From Lachnospiraceae bacterium (GTDB taxonomy: Bacteria > Bacillota > Clostridia > Lachnospirales > Lachnospiraceae), in NCBI GenBank assembly GCA_017479935.1, contig JAFVBO010000042.1:1-56905 (forward strand): a stretch of 56,905 nucleotides of DNA, in the 5' to 3' direction. Shown one piece after another: positions 7,909 through 16,913 of the stretch. Position numbers and translations under genes: made by a program. Position 1 is the first letter of the stretch. Each line of letters begins with the position of its first letter. Under the pieces are notes generated by a model that did not search any database, was not told the origin of the DNA, and saw nothing but the letters and a program-made list of their open reading frames with translations.

Positions 7909-10326
7909 TTACTTCATCGAGTTCGCGTGCTTCTGCACCTTGCCCTGCTTGAAGAAGCCGGAGATGATGCCGCCAAGGCCGCCCCAGAAGTGGCCGTTGA
8001 CAAGCTTCACGATGTTGTCTACCATGCCCTGGCTGACAGCGCCGCCGGCCATCTTGCCGATCGCGCGGAAAGGCATGTTGTAGATGAACATGATGTTCAG
8101 GTCCGGTTTGCCCTTCTCCATGCTCTTGTTCAGCATGTTCGTCAGAACCTTGTAAGCCAGACGCGCCACGCCGCTCTTGGAGTAGTACAGCTGGCAGATG
8201 GCATCGTTGCGCTCCAGGCTGCCGGCCCAACTGCCGTCCGGAATGGCGTGACCAAGGAGCTTGGTCCACTCTTCGTCGGAGACGTTCAGGATATCGCCCT
8301 TCGCGTAGCTCGGCAGATCCGCCATCTGATAAGGAAGCTCCGCGTTCGTTCCGGCAACAGTCATCGGCTTGCAGAGGCGGATATCCTCAACGTTCGCGCC
8401 GATCATGATGTCGTACTCGCCGCCATCGATCTCGAACTTGCCGGTCTTGTCGTTCCAGTAACGGAAGGCCTTGTCATCCAGCTCGATGCAGGCATCCTTG
8501 CTCTCGCCGGCCTTTACGAAGACCTTGGTGAAGCCCTTCAGCTCCAGAGCCGGGCGATAGATGCTGGGGTTCTTTGCGGAAACATACAGCTGCGCGACTT
8601 CCGCGCCGTCCATCTTGCCGGTGTTGGTGATCGTGAAGGTCACCTTGTTACCATCGATCTTCATGTTGGTGTACTCGAAGGTCGTGTAGCTCATACCGAA
8701 GCCGAACGGGAACAGAACCGGCTTCTTCACGGTTTCGAAGTAACGATAGCCGATGTACAGGCCTTCGCGGTACTCCGCGTTGCGCTGCTTGGACGGGAAG
8801 TACGGCTTGGAAGGAACATCGTCATAGGAAATCGGGTAGGTCTCGGACAGCTTACCGGAAGGGTTCACCTGACCGGTGATGACCTTCAGGATGGCGCTAG
8901 CGCCGGCCTGGCCGCACAGATAACCATGGACCATGGCTTTGCACTTAGGCAGCCAAGGCATTTCCACAGCGGAACCGGCTGCCATCACAGCGATGACGTT
9001 CGGGTTCACGGCCGCGATCGCTTCCAATAAGTCGATCTGGCTCTGCGGCATCTTCATGTGGCTGCGGTCTAAGCCTTCGGACTCGGAGATTTCATCCAGA
9101 CCGATGTACAGGAGGACGTAATCCGCCTTCTTCGCCAGCTCGACGGCTTCTGCCTGCATAGCCGCATCGCCCGCGCCTACTCTCGGATAGCCCTTTGCGA
9201 AACCGACAACGTTCAGATCGAAGTTGCCGATGACGCCCATGGCGGAATCCAGCTTGGTGGGGTTAACCACGGAGGAACCGGCACCCTGATAACGAGGGGT
9301 CTCCGCGAAATCGCCGATCACGGCTACCTTGGCACCTGCTGCCAGAGGAAGGATATTGCCGTCGTTCTTTAACAGAACGATGCTGCCTTCGCTGGCCTTC
9401 TCGGCCATCGCGTGATGTGCTTCCACGTCGAAGCTCTTGCCGGCCATCTTGTCCACAGCCGCGCGGGTCGGGAGGATGACATCCAGCAGCTCATCCAGAC
9501 GCTGGTCGATCAGTTCCTCGCTGATGCGGCCATCCTTGACAGCCTGGATCAGCTCTTCATCGGAGTCGCCGCCGGTGGTGGGCATTTCCATGTGGGAACC
9601 GGCGCGCACACCTTCCACGTGATCGTTGGAAGCGCCCCAGTCGGATACGACGTAGCCGGAGAAGCCCCACTCATCGCGCAGGATTTCCTGCAGCAGGTGC
9701 GCGTTCTCGTTCGCGTACACACCGTTTACGCGGTTGTAGGCGGACATGATGCTCTTCGGATTGCCTTCCTTGACGGCAATTTCAAAGTTCGTCAGATAGA
9801 TTTCGCGCAGCGTCCGCTCGTCCATGACGGAGTCGGAAGCCATACGGCGAAGCTCCTGGGAGTTCGCGGCAAAGTGCTTCGGGCAGGCGCTGATGCCGTA
9901 GCTCTGGATACCGCGGATGTACGCGGCGGCCATCTTACCGGCCAGGTACGGATCTTCCGAGAAGTACTCGAAGTTACGGCCGCAAAGAGGGCTTCTCTTT
10001 ACGTTCATACCGGGTCCTAAAAGGACGCTGACGCTCTGCACCGCAGCTTCTTCTCCAAGGGCGGTTGCCATCTCTTCGCCAAGTTTCGTATCCCAGCTGT
10101 TTGCCATGGTGGCTGCAGTCGGATAGCAGGTAGCCGGAACGGAGCCGTTCAAACCCAGCTGATCTCCCGCGCCTTCCTGCTTACGGACTCCGTGAGGTCC
10201 GTCAGACATGATAATGCTAGGAACGCCGGCGCTTTCCACGCTTCTGGATGACCAGAAATCCTTTCCGGAGAACATGTAGCATTTCTGCTCAAGTGTCATC
10301 TTGCTGATAATATCCTGATGTTTCAA
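7909..10326 (-). CDS. GH3 beta-glucosidase
   Basis: A glycoside hydrolase family 3 enzyme of about 805 residues, predicted to release beta-linked glucose or xylose from oligosaccharides in the cytoplasm (no signal peptide). The N-terminal barrel starts KHQDIISKMTLEQK and carries KHF (binding Lys-His) and the nucleophile Asp in GYVVSDWGAS (residue 229 from the TTG). An alpha/beta sandwich follows (SEGLDRSHMKMP) and then a fibronectin-III-like domain, with an extra C-terminal region of about 150 residues. I place the start at TTG 10326, where GAGAGG sits at good distance and family alignment begins at KHQD; a GTG at 10347 is the alternative. It is a single gene, with no sugar transporter beside it. 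Confidence 0.85.
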   Translation of the reverse strand: MKHQDIISKMTLEQKCYMFSGKDFWSSRSVESAGVPSIIMSDGPHGVRKQEGAGDQLGLNGSVPATCYPTAATMANSWDTKLGEEMATALGEEAAVQSVSVLLGPGMNVKRSPLCGRNFEYFSEDPYLAGKMAAAYIRGIQSYGISACPKHFAANSQELRRMASDSVMDERTLREIYLTNFEIAVKEGNPKSIMSAYNRVNGVYANENAHLLQEILRDEWGFSGYVVSDWGASNDHVEGVRAGSHMEMPTTGGDSDEELIQAVKDGRISEELIDQRLDELLDVILPTRAAVDKMAGKSFDVEAHHAMAEKASEGSIVLLKNDGNILPLAAGAKVAVIGDFAETPRYQGAGSSVVNPTKLDSAMGVIGNFDLNVVGFAKGYPRVGAGDAAMQAEAVELAKKADYVLLYIGLDEISESEGLDRSHMKMPQSQIDLLEAIAAVNPNVIAVMAAGSAVEMPWLPKCKAMVHGYLCGQAGASAILKVITGQVNPSGKLSETYPISYDDVPSKPYFPSKQRNAEYREGLYIGYRYFETVKKPVLFPFGFGMSYTTFEYTNMKIDGNKVTFTITNTGKMDGAEVAQLYVSAKNPSIYRPALELKGFTKVFVKAGESKDACIELDDKAFRYWNDKTGKFEIDGGEYDIMIGANVEDIRLCKPMTVAGTNAELPYQMADLPSYAKGDILNVSDEEWTKLLGHAIPDGSWAGSLERNDAICQLYYSKSGVARLAYKVLTNMLNKSMEKGKPDLNIMFIYNMPFRAIGKMAGGAVSQGMVDNIVKLVNGHFWGGLGGIISGFFKQGKVQKHANSMK

Positions 10327-10347
10327 TGCATTTTCCCTCTCTTTCAC

Positions 10348-10659
10348 TGTTTTGATGCCTTTTCCCCATTACATTCCGCCCCTTTTGTTCCTCGGAAAAA
10401 GGATGCCCGGGGCAGACTTCCCATAGATGCTATTCATTTTACACTATTTTCACGGAAATTCCTAGTGATTTTCATGCGATTTTTTAAAAAATTCTTACTC
10501 TGACATCCCCCGCTGCTTTTCTTTCAGTCCCGGGGCATACCTTCGCTTGCTTTTTAAGCAAAAAGGTATGTCCCGGAGCGCTTTTTCCGCGCCACAAGAC
10601 ATACCTTTGCTATCAAATCATTGAAAAAGGTCGGTGCTACCCTCGCACAGCCTCAGACC
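10348..10659. other. Intergenic region with GGCATACC boxes
   Basis: About 310 bp between GH3 and metG without a gene. Its metG-proximal half contains the GGCATACC/GGTATGTC palindrome described separately; I see nothing specific in the remainder beyond an AT-rich stretch upstream of the GH3 start. Confidence 0.5.
10534..10605. repeat. GGTATGCC-box repeat cluster 1
   Basis: GGCATACC 10534-10541 and GGTATGTC 10565-10572 form an inverted repeat around CTTGCTTTTTAAGCAA, and GACATACC follows at 10598-10605. The same octamers and the CTTGCTTTTT spacer recur near 13471 and 24581. Confidence 0.6.
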
Positions 10660-11658
10660 TTACCGCACCTCAGACCCACTTACAACATCGCGGTCCAGCG
10701 AGATAACGGACAGGTTTTCTTCATCGTCTTCCGCCGCCAGGATCATGCCCTGGGACTCATAGCCGGCCAGTACTGCGGGCTTCAGGTTCGTGATGCAGAC
10801 CACTTTCTTGCCCACCAGCTCTTCCGGTTTGTACCACTTGGCCAGGCCGGATACGATCTGGCGTACCTCACCGCCGATGCGAACCTGGTTGACCAGGAGC
10901 TTTTTGGACTTCTTTGCGGGTTCGGAAGCGATGATCTCGCCGATCTGCAGCTGCATTTTCGCAAAGTCATCGATCGAAACCTCAGGCTTCTTCTCCACCT
11001 GCGGATACTTCGGCTCGGCTTTTTCCTCCGCCTTTTCCTCTTCCTTTTCCCCGGTGCCCACGGCTGCGTGGCGCGCTTCTACCTGCGCGATCACATCCTC
11101 CAGCTTTAAGCGGGCAAACAGGATTTCGGGCGTCTCCGTCACCTTGTTGCCGGACGGGTACAGGCCAAAGCTGACCATGTCGTCCAGTGGACGCTTGACG
11201 GTATTCAGCTGAGCCAGGATCTTCTCCGCCGTTTCCGGCATGAAGGAATACAGCAGGCTGGCGCCGATGGTGATGGACTCGGTCAGGTTGTAGAGCACCT
11301 CCGCCAGGCGGGGCTTCTTCTCCTCATCCTTCGCAAGCGCCCAGGGCATCGTCTCGTCGATGTACTTGTTGCAGCGCTTAAACAGCGTAAAGATTTCGGT
11401 CAGGGCGTCCGCCACGCGCAGCTCGTCCATCTTGCCATCCACCTTGCGCACGGTGTCAAGCGCAACGGCCTTTAAGTCCGCGTCGATCTCCTCTTCCACT
11501 CCGGTACGCTTCACCACGCCATCAAAATACTTGTTGGTCATGGAGATGGTGCGGTTGACCAGGTTTCCGAGCACGTTGGCCAGGTCAGAGTTCATCCGCT
11601 CCACCAGAAGTTCCCAGGTGATGACGCCATCGTTTTCGAACGGCATCTCATGCAGCAC
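10660..11658 (-). CDS. metG: Methionyl-tRNA synthetase, C-terminal part (after in-frame stop)
   Basis: 332 residues in the same frame as the upstream half, beginning two codons after the TAA at 11662-11664. It contains the anticodon-binding helical domain (ELLVERMNSDLANVLGNLVN) and, after a charged linker, a C-terminal tRNA-binding OB-fold (DFAKMQLQIGEI ... VCITNLKPA) of the kind that dimerises MetRS. The listed start is GTG 11658, but I see no ribosome site before it, so independent translation is doubtful. More likely this is the distal half of one 658-residue MetRS interrupted by a nonsense codon, a read-through stop or a sequence error. The normal family sequence at this point is VDAVRYF, so the TAA stands in place of a Tyr codon. 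Confidence 0.8.
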   Translation of the reverse strand: MLHEMPFENDGVITWELLVERMNSDLANVLGNLVNRTISMTNKYFDGVVKRTGVEEEIDADLKAVALDTVRKVDGKMDELRVADALTEIFTLFKRCNKYIDETMPWALAKDEEKKPRLAEVLYNLTESITIGASLLYSFMPETAEKILAQLNTVKRPLDDMVSFGLYPSGNKVTETPEILFARLKLEDVIAQVEARHAAVGTGEKEEEKAEEKAEPKYPQVEKKPEVSIDDFAKMQLQIGEIIASEPAKKSKKLLVNQVRIGGEVRQIVSGLAKWYKPEELVGKKVVCITNLKPAVLAGYESQGMILAAEDDEENLSVISLDRDVVSGSEVR

Positions 11659-11661
11659 GAA

Positions 11662-12636
11662 TTAGCGCACTGCGTCCACTCCGAACATTTCCACCAGGTC
11701 GTCCGCGTAAATCACGTTGCCCTTGGACTTGCTCATCTTGCCATCGCCCTGTAAGAGCCAAGGATGACCAAACACCTGCTTCGGCAGCGGCACGTCTAAC
11801 GCCATCAGGAAAATCGGCCAGTAAATCGTATGGAAGCGGATGATGTCCTTTCCGATCAGGTGCAGATCCGCCGGCCAGTACTTGTTGTACAGGTCGTCGT
11901 GGTTTCCGTCCGCGTCGTAGCCCAGGCCGGTGATATAGTTGGTCAGCGCGTCCAGCCACACGTATACGACATGCTTGTCGTCAAAATCCACCGGAATGCC
12001 CCACTTGAAAGAGGTGCGGGACACACACAGATCCTGCAGACCCGGGAGAAGGAAGTTGTTCATCATCTCGTTCTTGCGGGATTCGGGCTGGATGAACTCC
12101 GGATGCGTGTTGATGTGCTCAATCAGGCGATCCGCGTACTTGCTCATCTTAAAGAAATAGGCTTCCTCGCGCGCCGGGGAGACGGGGCGTCCGCAGTCCG
12201 GGCACTTTCCATCCACAAGCTGCGACTGGGTGAAGAAGGACTCGCAAGGCGTGCAGTACATGCCTTCGTAGTATCCTTTGTAAATGTCACCTTTCTCGTA
12301 CAGCTTCTTGAAGATCTTCTGCACCTGCTTCTCATGGTAGGTGTCCGTCGTCCGGATAAACTTGTCGTAGGACGTGTTCATCAGATCCCAGATGCGTTTG
12401 ATTTCGGCTGCCACTTCGTCCACAAATTCCTTCGGAGACTTGCCGGCATCGGCCGCCTTCAGCTCTATTTTCTGGCCATGCTCGTCGGTTCCGGTCTGGA
12501 AGCGGACGTCGTAGCCCTGTTCTCTTCTATATCGCGCGATTGCGTCTGCCAGCACGATCTCGTAGGTATTGCCGATGTGCGGCTTGCCCGAGGTATAGGC
12601 GATCGCGGTTGTCAGATAATACGGTCCTCTGTTCAT
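11662..12636 (-). CDS. metG: Methionyl-tRNA synthetase, N-terminal catalytic part
   Basis: The catalytic domain of MetRS, which charges tRNA-Met. It starts at ATG 12636 (MNRGPYYLTTA) with AAGGAGG six bases upstream. Visible motifs are the HIGH-type signature KPHIGN, the zinc-knuckle Cys pairs (CTPCESF and CPDCGRP), and KMSKSKGN. It ends at VDAVR with TAA (11662-11664), exactly where an intact enzyme continues YF into the anticodon-binding domain. A truncated product would hold the active site but lack anticodon recognition. No other metG copy is in the window. No T-box leader is seen upstream, only the 24-bp inverted repeat at 12710-12781. Confidence 0.85.
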   Translation of the reverse strand: MNRGPYYLTTAIAYTSGKPHIGNTYEIVLADAIARYRREQGYDVRFQTGTDEHGQKIELKAADAGKSPKEFVDEVAAEIKRIWDLMNTSYDKFIRTTDTYHEKQVQKIFKKLYEKGDIYKGYYEGMYCTPCESFFTQSQLVDGKCPDCGRPVSPAREEAYFFKMSKYADRLIEHINTHPEFIQPESRKNEMMNNFLLPGLQDLCVSRTSFKWGIPVDFDDKHVVYVWLDALTNYITGLGYDADGNHDDLYNKYWPADLHLIGKDIIRFHTIYWPIFLMALDVPLPKQVFGHPWLLQGDGKMSKSKGNVIYADDLVEMFGVDAVR

Positions 12637-12709
12637 GTTGCACCTCCTTGTAGGCATGTTCTCTTGATTTTACTACTCCCCACGCTCCTTGTCAAACAGG
12701 TTTTCACGC

Positions 12710-12781
12710 ATGACCTGACGCATCATTGTTTCCAACAGGTAGATATCAAGTCAAATCGGAAACAATGATGCGTCAGGTCAT
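12710..12781. repeat. Perfect 24-bp inverted repeat overlapping the nth stop
   Basis: Arms at 12710-12733 and 12758-12781 are perfectly complementary, starting ATGACCTGACGCATC, with a 24-bp spacer. The right arm includes the nth stop codon. There is no T-run, so it may be a palindromic insertion or an unusual terminator. Confidence 0.85.
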
Positions 12782-13446
12782 TGGCGGTCGTTGCCCGTGC
12801 GGCAGATGTCTCTCAGGCAGCAGATTTCGCAGTGCGGGGTGGTGCGGGCGGTGCAGACCGCGCGGCCATGATCCACCAGACGGTGGCAGAAGTCGTTGCC
12901 TTCCTCAGGAGGGATCAGGGCCCAAAGGGCCTTTTCCACCTTGTAAGGGTCTTTCTCGTCATCTACCAGGCCAATGCGATTGCACAAGCGAATGCAATGC
13001 GTATCCGTTACAATGGCGGGCTTGCCGAATACATCTCCCATGATCAGGTTGGCACTCTTGCGGCCAACACCAGGAAGCGAGAGAAGCTCATCAATGTCAC
13101 TTGGCACCTGCCCGTTATACTTTTCCTTCAGGATACGCATGCAGGCGCTGATGTCCCGGGCCTTGCTGTGTCCCAGGCCGCAGGGTTTCACAATCTCTTC
13201 AATCTCATCCGGCGTCGCAGCCGCCAGGGCATCCACATCCGGAAACTTCTCATAAAGTTTCTCCACCACCACATTCACTCGCGCATCCGTGCACTGCGCC
13301 GCGAGGCGGACGCTGACCAGAAGCTTCCAGGCATCATCATAGTCCAGCGTACACACCGTCTCCGGATACGCTTCCTTCAAGCGCTGGATTGCCAGCCGAG
13401 CACGCTCTTCTTTTGTGTAGGTTTCCTTGTCTTTCTTCTTAGCCAT
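12778..13446 (-). CDS. nth: Endonuclease III
   Basis: A DNA glycosylase/AP-lyase for oxidised pyrimidines in base-excision repair, 222 residues from ATG 13446 (AGGA five bases upstream); an ATG at 13458 would add four residues. The helix-hairpin-helix is LPGVGRKSANLIMGDVFG with the catalytic Lys in GRKSA, and the catalytic Asp lies in VTDTHC. The C-terminal Cys cluster (CTARTTPHCEICCLRDIC) matches the 4Fe-4S site, but the first spacing is seven residues rather than the usual six. The terminal residues lie in a 24-bp inverted repeat. The gene stands between metG and mntP, all on the minus strand, but is flanked by palindromes on both sides and is probably transcribed separately. Confidence 0.93.
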   Translation of the reverse strand: MAKKKDKETYTKEERARLAIQRLKEAYPETVCTLDYDDAWKLLVSVRLAAQCTDARVNVVVEKLYEKFPDVDALAAATPDEIEEIVKPCGLGHSKARDISACMRILKEKYNGQVPSDIDELLSLPGVGRKSANLIMGDVFGKPAIVTDTHCIRLCNRIGLVDDEKDPYKVEKALWALIPPEEGNDFCHRLVDHGRAVCTARTTPHCEICCLRDICRTGNDRQ

Positions 13447-13470
13447 ATCTTTCCTCATTTCCAGGCTTGT

Positions 13471-13543
13471 GGTATGCCTCTTTCCCTCTCACTTATCTCT
13501 TCAGGCATACCTTCCACCCCATTTTCGCGGCTTGTGGTATGCC
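13471..13543. repeat. GGTATGCC-box repeat cluster 2
   Basis: GGTATGCC (13471), GGCATACC (13504) and GGTATGCC (13536) within 73 bp. The first and last lie in a direct repeat GCTTGTGGTATGCC. Same octamer family as clusters near 10534 and 24581. Confidence 0.6.
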
Positions 13544-13589
13544 AGCATCCCTTCGCAAAAGTTTCCTGCTGGTCTGCCCCTCCAGCAAT

Positions 13590-13626
13590 GCAGCCCCTGC
13601 AGACGCTTCTCGTCTGCAGGGGCTGC
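13590..13626 (-). terminator. 16-bp perfect hairpin after mntP
   Basis: GCAGCCCCTGCAGACG (13590-13605) pairs perfectly with 13611-13626 over a 5-nt loop, 17 bp past the mntP stop. The T-run is missing, so terminator function is inferred from stem strength and position. Confidence 0.6.
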
Positions 13627-13643
13627 TCTCATTCTCTGACAAC

Positions 13644-14201
13644 TTATCCTAATAACCCTTCCGCCAGAATCCGCACGCCAATCAAAATCAGCACCGCGCC
13701 GCCTGCCAGCTCCGCCTTTCCTTCAAAGCGGTTTCCAAAGAGGCTTCCCATCTTCACGCCGGCGGCGGAACAAAGGAAAGTAATCAGGCCGATCATCAGG
13801 ACGGCCGGAAACGGCTTCATCCCAAGGAGGGCAAAGGAAACGCCCACCGCCATCGCGTCGATTGAGGTGGCAACAGCTAAAAGCGCCATCGTGGGGGCCG
13901 CCATATCCGCCGTGTGTTCCTCTTCTTCCGGAGCAAACGATTCGCGGATCATGTTCCCGCCGATCAGGGCCAGGATCAGGAAGGCACCCCAGTGCCCGTA
14001 TCTGGCCACCCGCTCCGCAAACAGCTCGCCCAAGGCGTACCCCAGGACGGGCATAAGCGCCTGAAACGCGCCGAACCAGCTCCCGGCAAGGGCCATATGA
14101 GACAGACGAACCTGTCGGATCTGTAAGCCTTTGCAGACAGAAACAGCGAACGCATCGGCAGACAGCCCCAGCCCCACCATAAGAACTTCCCAAAAACTCA
14201 T
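13644..14201 (-). CDS. mntP: Manganese efflux pump MntP
   Basis: 185 residues, six predicted membrane helices in two related three-helix halves. The family signature appears at the start (MVGLGLSADAFAVSVCKGL) and again in the second half (VATSIDAMAVGVSFAL), giving the pair of membrane Asp residues characteristic of MntP/DUF204 exporters. It removes excess Mn2+ from the cytoplasm. The usual yybP-ykoY manganese riboswitch is not evident in the 82 bp upstream, so regulation here is unclear. It follows the dlt-like operon in the same direction. Confidence 0.93.
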   Translation of the reverse strand: MSFWEVLMVGLGLSADAFAVSVCKGLQIRQVRLSHMALAGSWFGAFQALMPVLGYALGELFAERVARYGHWGAFLILALIGGNMIRESFAPEEEEHTADMAAPTMALLAVATSIDAMAVGVSFALLGMKPFPAVLMIGLITFLCSAAGVKMGSLFGNRFEGKAELAGGAVLILIGVRILAEGLLG

Positions 14202-14283
14202 AAATCTCTATACACTCCTGCAGGCATCGCGCAACTGCTGCCTACCTGTCGATCGATTTCCAATATATCACGCCGGCCTTCTC

Positions 14284-15297
14284 TCAACCCGTCACACCAG
14301 CAGCCTTCTGCCCCACCAGCTCATGGTAGTACGCGGCAGCTTCCTCGTAGGTCTCGGCATAGTGCTTGTCTCCGCGGCGATCCGGCAGGTCGTAGTGCTC
14401 CTTCAGATAGCCCGCCAGGAAGCGGGACACTTTCTGTGTTCCTTTGTCGTTTAAGTGATCGCCGCCGTCGCGCGAGTCGGTCTCCCAGTTGATCTGAAGC
14501 TCATCCACGTAGAGGTTTAAATCCAGGTAAGGAAGGTTGTTTTCGTCCGCCAGAATCTGCACCGTCTCATGCTTGGCATCGTTCCAGTTCTTGATGCTGG
14601 GGGTGGAAACCAAAAGCAGCGGCACATTCTTCTTTTTGCAGAAGGCGACGATATCCTGGAACGCGAGGCGGTTCCACGAAATGACAGGCTCTCCGTCCGA
14701 AACCGGCTGCATGTAGTCAAAATCCGCCGCCGGGCAGTTTTCCGTGGAGTAATAATATCCCTTCAGCTTCCGCGTTTTTTCAATTCGATCCTTGTCTTTG
14801 CCGGCCTTCTTCTTTTCGGCATCGGTAAGCAGCAGCTTGTCCCGGTAGGGTTCCTTCCAGCGGTCGTGGTTCCTGAGGATCGGGAAGAAATCGGCCACGC
14901 GGTGGATCATGTAATTCTCGCCGCGCACCTCCCACAAAAAGAGGGCATCCATATCCAGGATCACCAGCCTGGGAGACTGGGTCTCCATCGCCAGCTTCAG
15001 ATATCCTTTCACCAGGTAGAAAAACTGGCCGACCGAGCCTAAGTTCAGGGAGGCAATTCCCTCCTCTTCCCACAGGGTGACCGGCGACACATGGGCCAGC
15101 ATCTCGCTGTTGCCCATGAGCAGGATATCCGTGGTATTCTCCGGCGTCGTTAAAATCCGGGCATCCACCTCGTCCCGTATCATAGAAGGGTCGGACGTCA
15201 CGCGCGGGCGGAAAATCTCACCCAGCGCAAGCAGGCACACCGACAGAATCAGGAGGAACGATACGACATAGACCACATATCGAATGTTTTTCTTCAT
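14284..15297 (-). CDS. SGNH-fold (DltD-like) membrane-anchored protein
   Basis: 337 residues. One N-terminal membrane helix (residues 7-28) anchors a domain outside the membrane. The SGNH features are LLMGNSEML, with Ser64 as probable nucleophile, and DGGDHLNDKG near 277-286 carrying the Asp/His of the C-terminal block; the layout resembles DltD and AlgJ/AlgX. As last gene of the operon, 15 bp after the MBOAT gene, it probably works with the acyltransferase in moving the carrier-bound group onto an extracellular polymer. It is shorter than typical DltD and sequence similarity is low, so the acceptor is unknown. Confidence 0.75.
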   Translation of the reverse strand: MKKNIRYVVYVVSFLLILSVCLLALGEIFRPRVTSDPSMIRDEVDARILTTPENTTDILLMGNSEMLAHVSPVTLWEEEGIASLNLGSVGQFFYLVKGYLKLAMETQSPRLVILDMDALFLWEVRGENYMIHRVADFFPILRNHDRWKEPYRDKLLLTDAEKKKAGKDKDRIEKTRKLKGYYYSTENCPAADFDYMQPVSDGEPVISWNRLAFQDIVAFCKKKNVPLLLVSTPSIKNWNDAKHETVQILADENNLPYLDLNLYVDELQINWETDSRDGGDHLNDKGTQKVSRFLAGYLKEHYDLPDRRGDKHYAETYEEAAAYYHELVGQKAAGVTG

Positions 15298-15312
15298 TCG
15301 TCCTTCCTCCCC

Positions 15313-16908
15313 TTAGAAATTTGCGTAAATAGGCATCACCGGCTGATAATTTAAGCCATAGGCCCCAAACATGACAAGTACGAGAACCGCCGCCGTGCAG
15401 ATCGCGATGCGCACGGGAGCCGGCGTTTCCATAATTTTACCGCGGACATCCACGCCGCGCTCTTTTAAGATGTCGACCACAAGGATCAGCAGAACGGCAA
15501 TCGCCGCAATGACAAAATCCATCCGGTCCATTCCGAGCGTGAAAATACTTCCCGTGGTGATCCAGTCAAACGAGATGCTCGTAAAGAGCTGTTTAAACAT
15601 CGCGATACCGGCCGATAAACCATGCGCCCGGAAGAACAGCTCGCCAACCACCACCAGGATAAACGTTCTGATGATCTGGAATGCCTTGTACGGCTTTCCC
15701 TGCCGGTTGATGTGGAGCTTGTCCGTGACGATGCGCGCCGGATATTCGATCAGGTTGCCGCACAGAATCAGCACAAAATGGTACATGCCAAAGAAGATGT
15801 ACCGCCAGCCCGCGCCGTGCCAGAGGCCGTTGCAGAACCACACCGTAAACAGAGCGATCGCGCCGGCAACCAGCGGTCCGTAATGATTTCCCAGTTTCTT
15901 TCTGGCGCTCTTGGTCAGGTTCTTTAAGGGCTTGGAAAGCGACATCGGGTAGAAGATGTAATCCTTAAACCAGGTGCCGAGCGAGATATGCCATCTCGTC
16001 CAGAACTCGGAAATGCTCTTGGAGAAAAACGGCTGTTTGAAGTTCTCCGTGAGGGTGATCCCCATGATTTCCGCGCTGCCGATGACCACATCCAGGTTGC
16101 CTGAAAACTCACAGTAGAGCTGAATCATGTAAAACAACGTGGCAATCCAGTTCATGACCCCGTTGTTGTATTCCATGTAATGTAAAAACACCTGATCCAG
16201 GAGCGGGTTTAAGCGGTCCGCGATCATGACTTTCTTGAACAGACCGTAAAAAATCCGCATGGAGCCGCGAATGGCCCCTTCCCGGGTCATCTGTCCGCCG
16301 TCCCACAGATTCCTTGCCAGCGGCTCATAGCGGCTGATCGGGCCTTCCATCAGCTTCGGGAAGAAGCTTAAGAAAAGGAACAGCCGCAGGAAGTTTGTCT
16401 CCGGCTTGACCGTCTCCCGGTAGACATCCACCAGATAAGCAATCGCTTCCAGCGTATAAAACGACAGGCCGATCGGCACCAGGATCGTCGGCGGCGTCAG
16501 GAACGTTCCGGGAACCAGTTTCTCGAGAACCGCGTCCAGAATCTCCACGGCAAAGCCCGTATATTTCAGAACCAAAAGAAGTCCCAGGACAAACACAAGG
16601 GCCACCAGCATCAGGCCCTTCTGCTTCTTCCGGGACGCTTCCATAATCGTCTTCCTGTCCGCTTTTTCCGCCGTGGAAAGGGCTGCGTTTCTCTTCTCCT
16701 GCAGCATGCCGATACCAAAGCCCGCCAGGTAAATCACCACGGCGGTCCCGACGATATAGAGCACGCGGATGCCGCTGATCCACCAGAAAAAGATCAGGTT
16801 TCCGGCCAGCAGAACATACCGTTTCCCCTGCCCCGGCACAAAGCGGTACAAGAGCAGAAACGGTACCAGAAAAAGTAAAACGTAAACCAACGAGCAGTAC
16901 GATTCCAT
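15313..16908 (-). CDS. MBOAT-family O-acyltransferase (DltB-like)
   Basis: 531 residues with about ten or more membrane helices. The MBOAT signature is clear: EFWTRWHISLGTWFKDYIF (His307) and FCNGLWHGAGWRYIFFG (His364), corresponding to the two conserved histidines of DltB and AlgI. These enzymes take an acyl group from a thioester donor in the cytoplasm and pass it across the membrane to a surface polymer. It starts at 16908, five bases after the carrier-protein stop at 16914, so the two are probably translationally coupled. The donor is expected to be the carrier protein encoded next door. Whether the acceptor is teichoic acid or another polysaccharide cannot be told. Confidence 0.88.
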   Translation of the reverse strand: MESYCSLVYVLLFLVPFLLLYRFVPGQGKRYVLLAGNLIFFWWISGIRVLYIVGTAVVIYLAGFGIGMLQEKRNAALSTAEKADRKTIMEASRKKQKGLMLVALVFVLGLLLVLKYTGFAVEILDAVLEKLVPGTFLTPPTILVPIGLSFYTLEAIAYLVDVYRETVKPETNFLRLFLFLSFFPKLMEGPISRYEPLARNLWDGGQMTREGAIRGSMRIFYGLFKKVMIADRLNPLLDQVFLHYMEYNNGVMNWIATLFYMIQLYCEFSGNLDVVIGSAEIMGITLTENFKQPFFSKSISEFWTRWHISLGTWFKDYIFYPMSLSKPLKNLTKSARKKLGNHYGPLVAGAIALFTVWFCNGLWHGAGWRYIFFGMYHFVLILCGNLIEYPARIVTDKLHINRQGKPYKAFQIIRTFILVVVGELFFRAHGLSAGIAMFKQLFTSISFDWITTGSIFTLGMDRMDFVIAAIAVLLILVVDILKERGVDVRGKIMETPAPVRIAICTAAVLVLVMFGAYGLNYQPVMPIYANF

Positions 16909-16913
16909 TTAAC

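Noticed and set aside
7927-9030. Long plus-strand frame opposite the GH3 gene
   Set aside because: Antisense shadow of a clearly coding GC-rich gene; no motif or ribosome site.
12637-12777. T-box leader before metG
   Set aside because: No T-box sequence or specifier-loop structure; only a simple inverted repeat.
14202-14283. yybP-ykoY riboswitch before mntP
   Set aside because: Only 82 bp is available and the conserved motifs of that riboswitch are absent.
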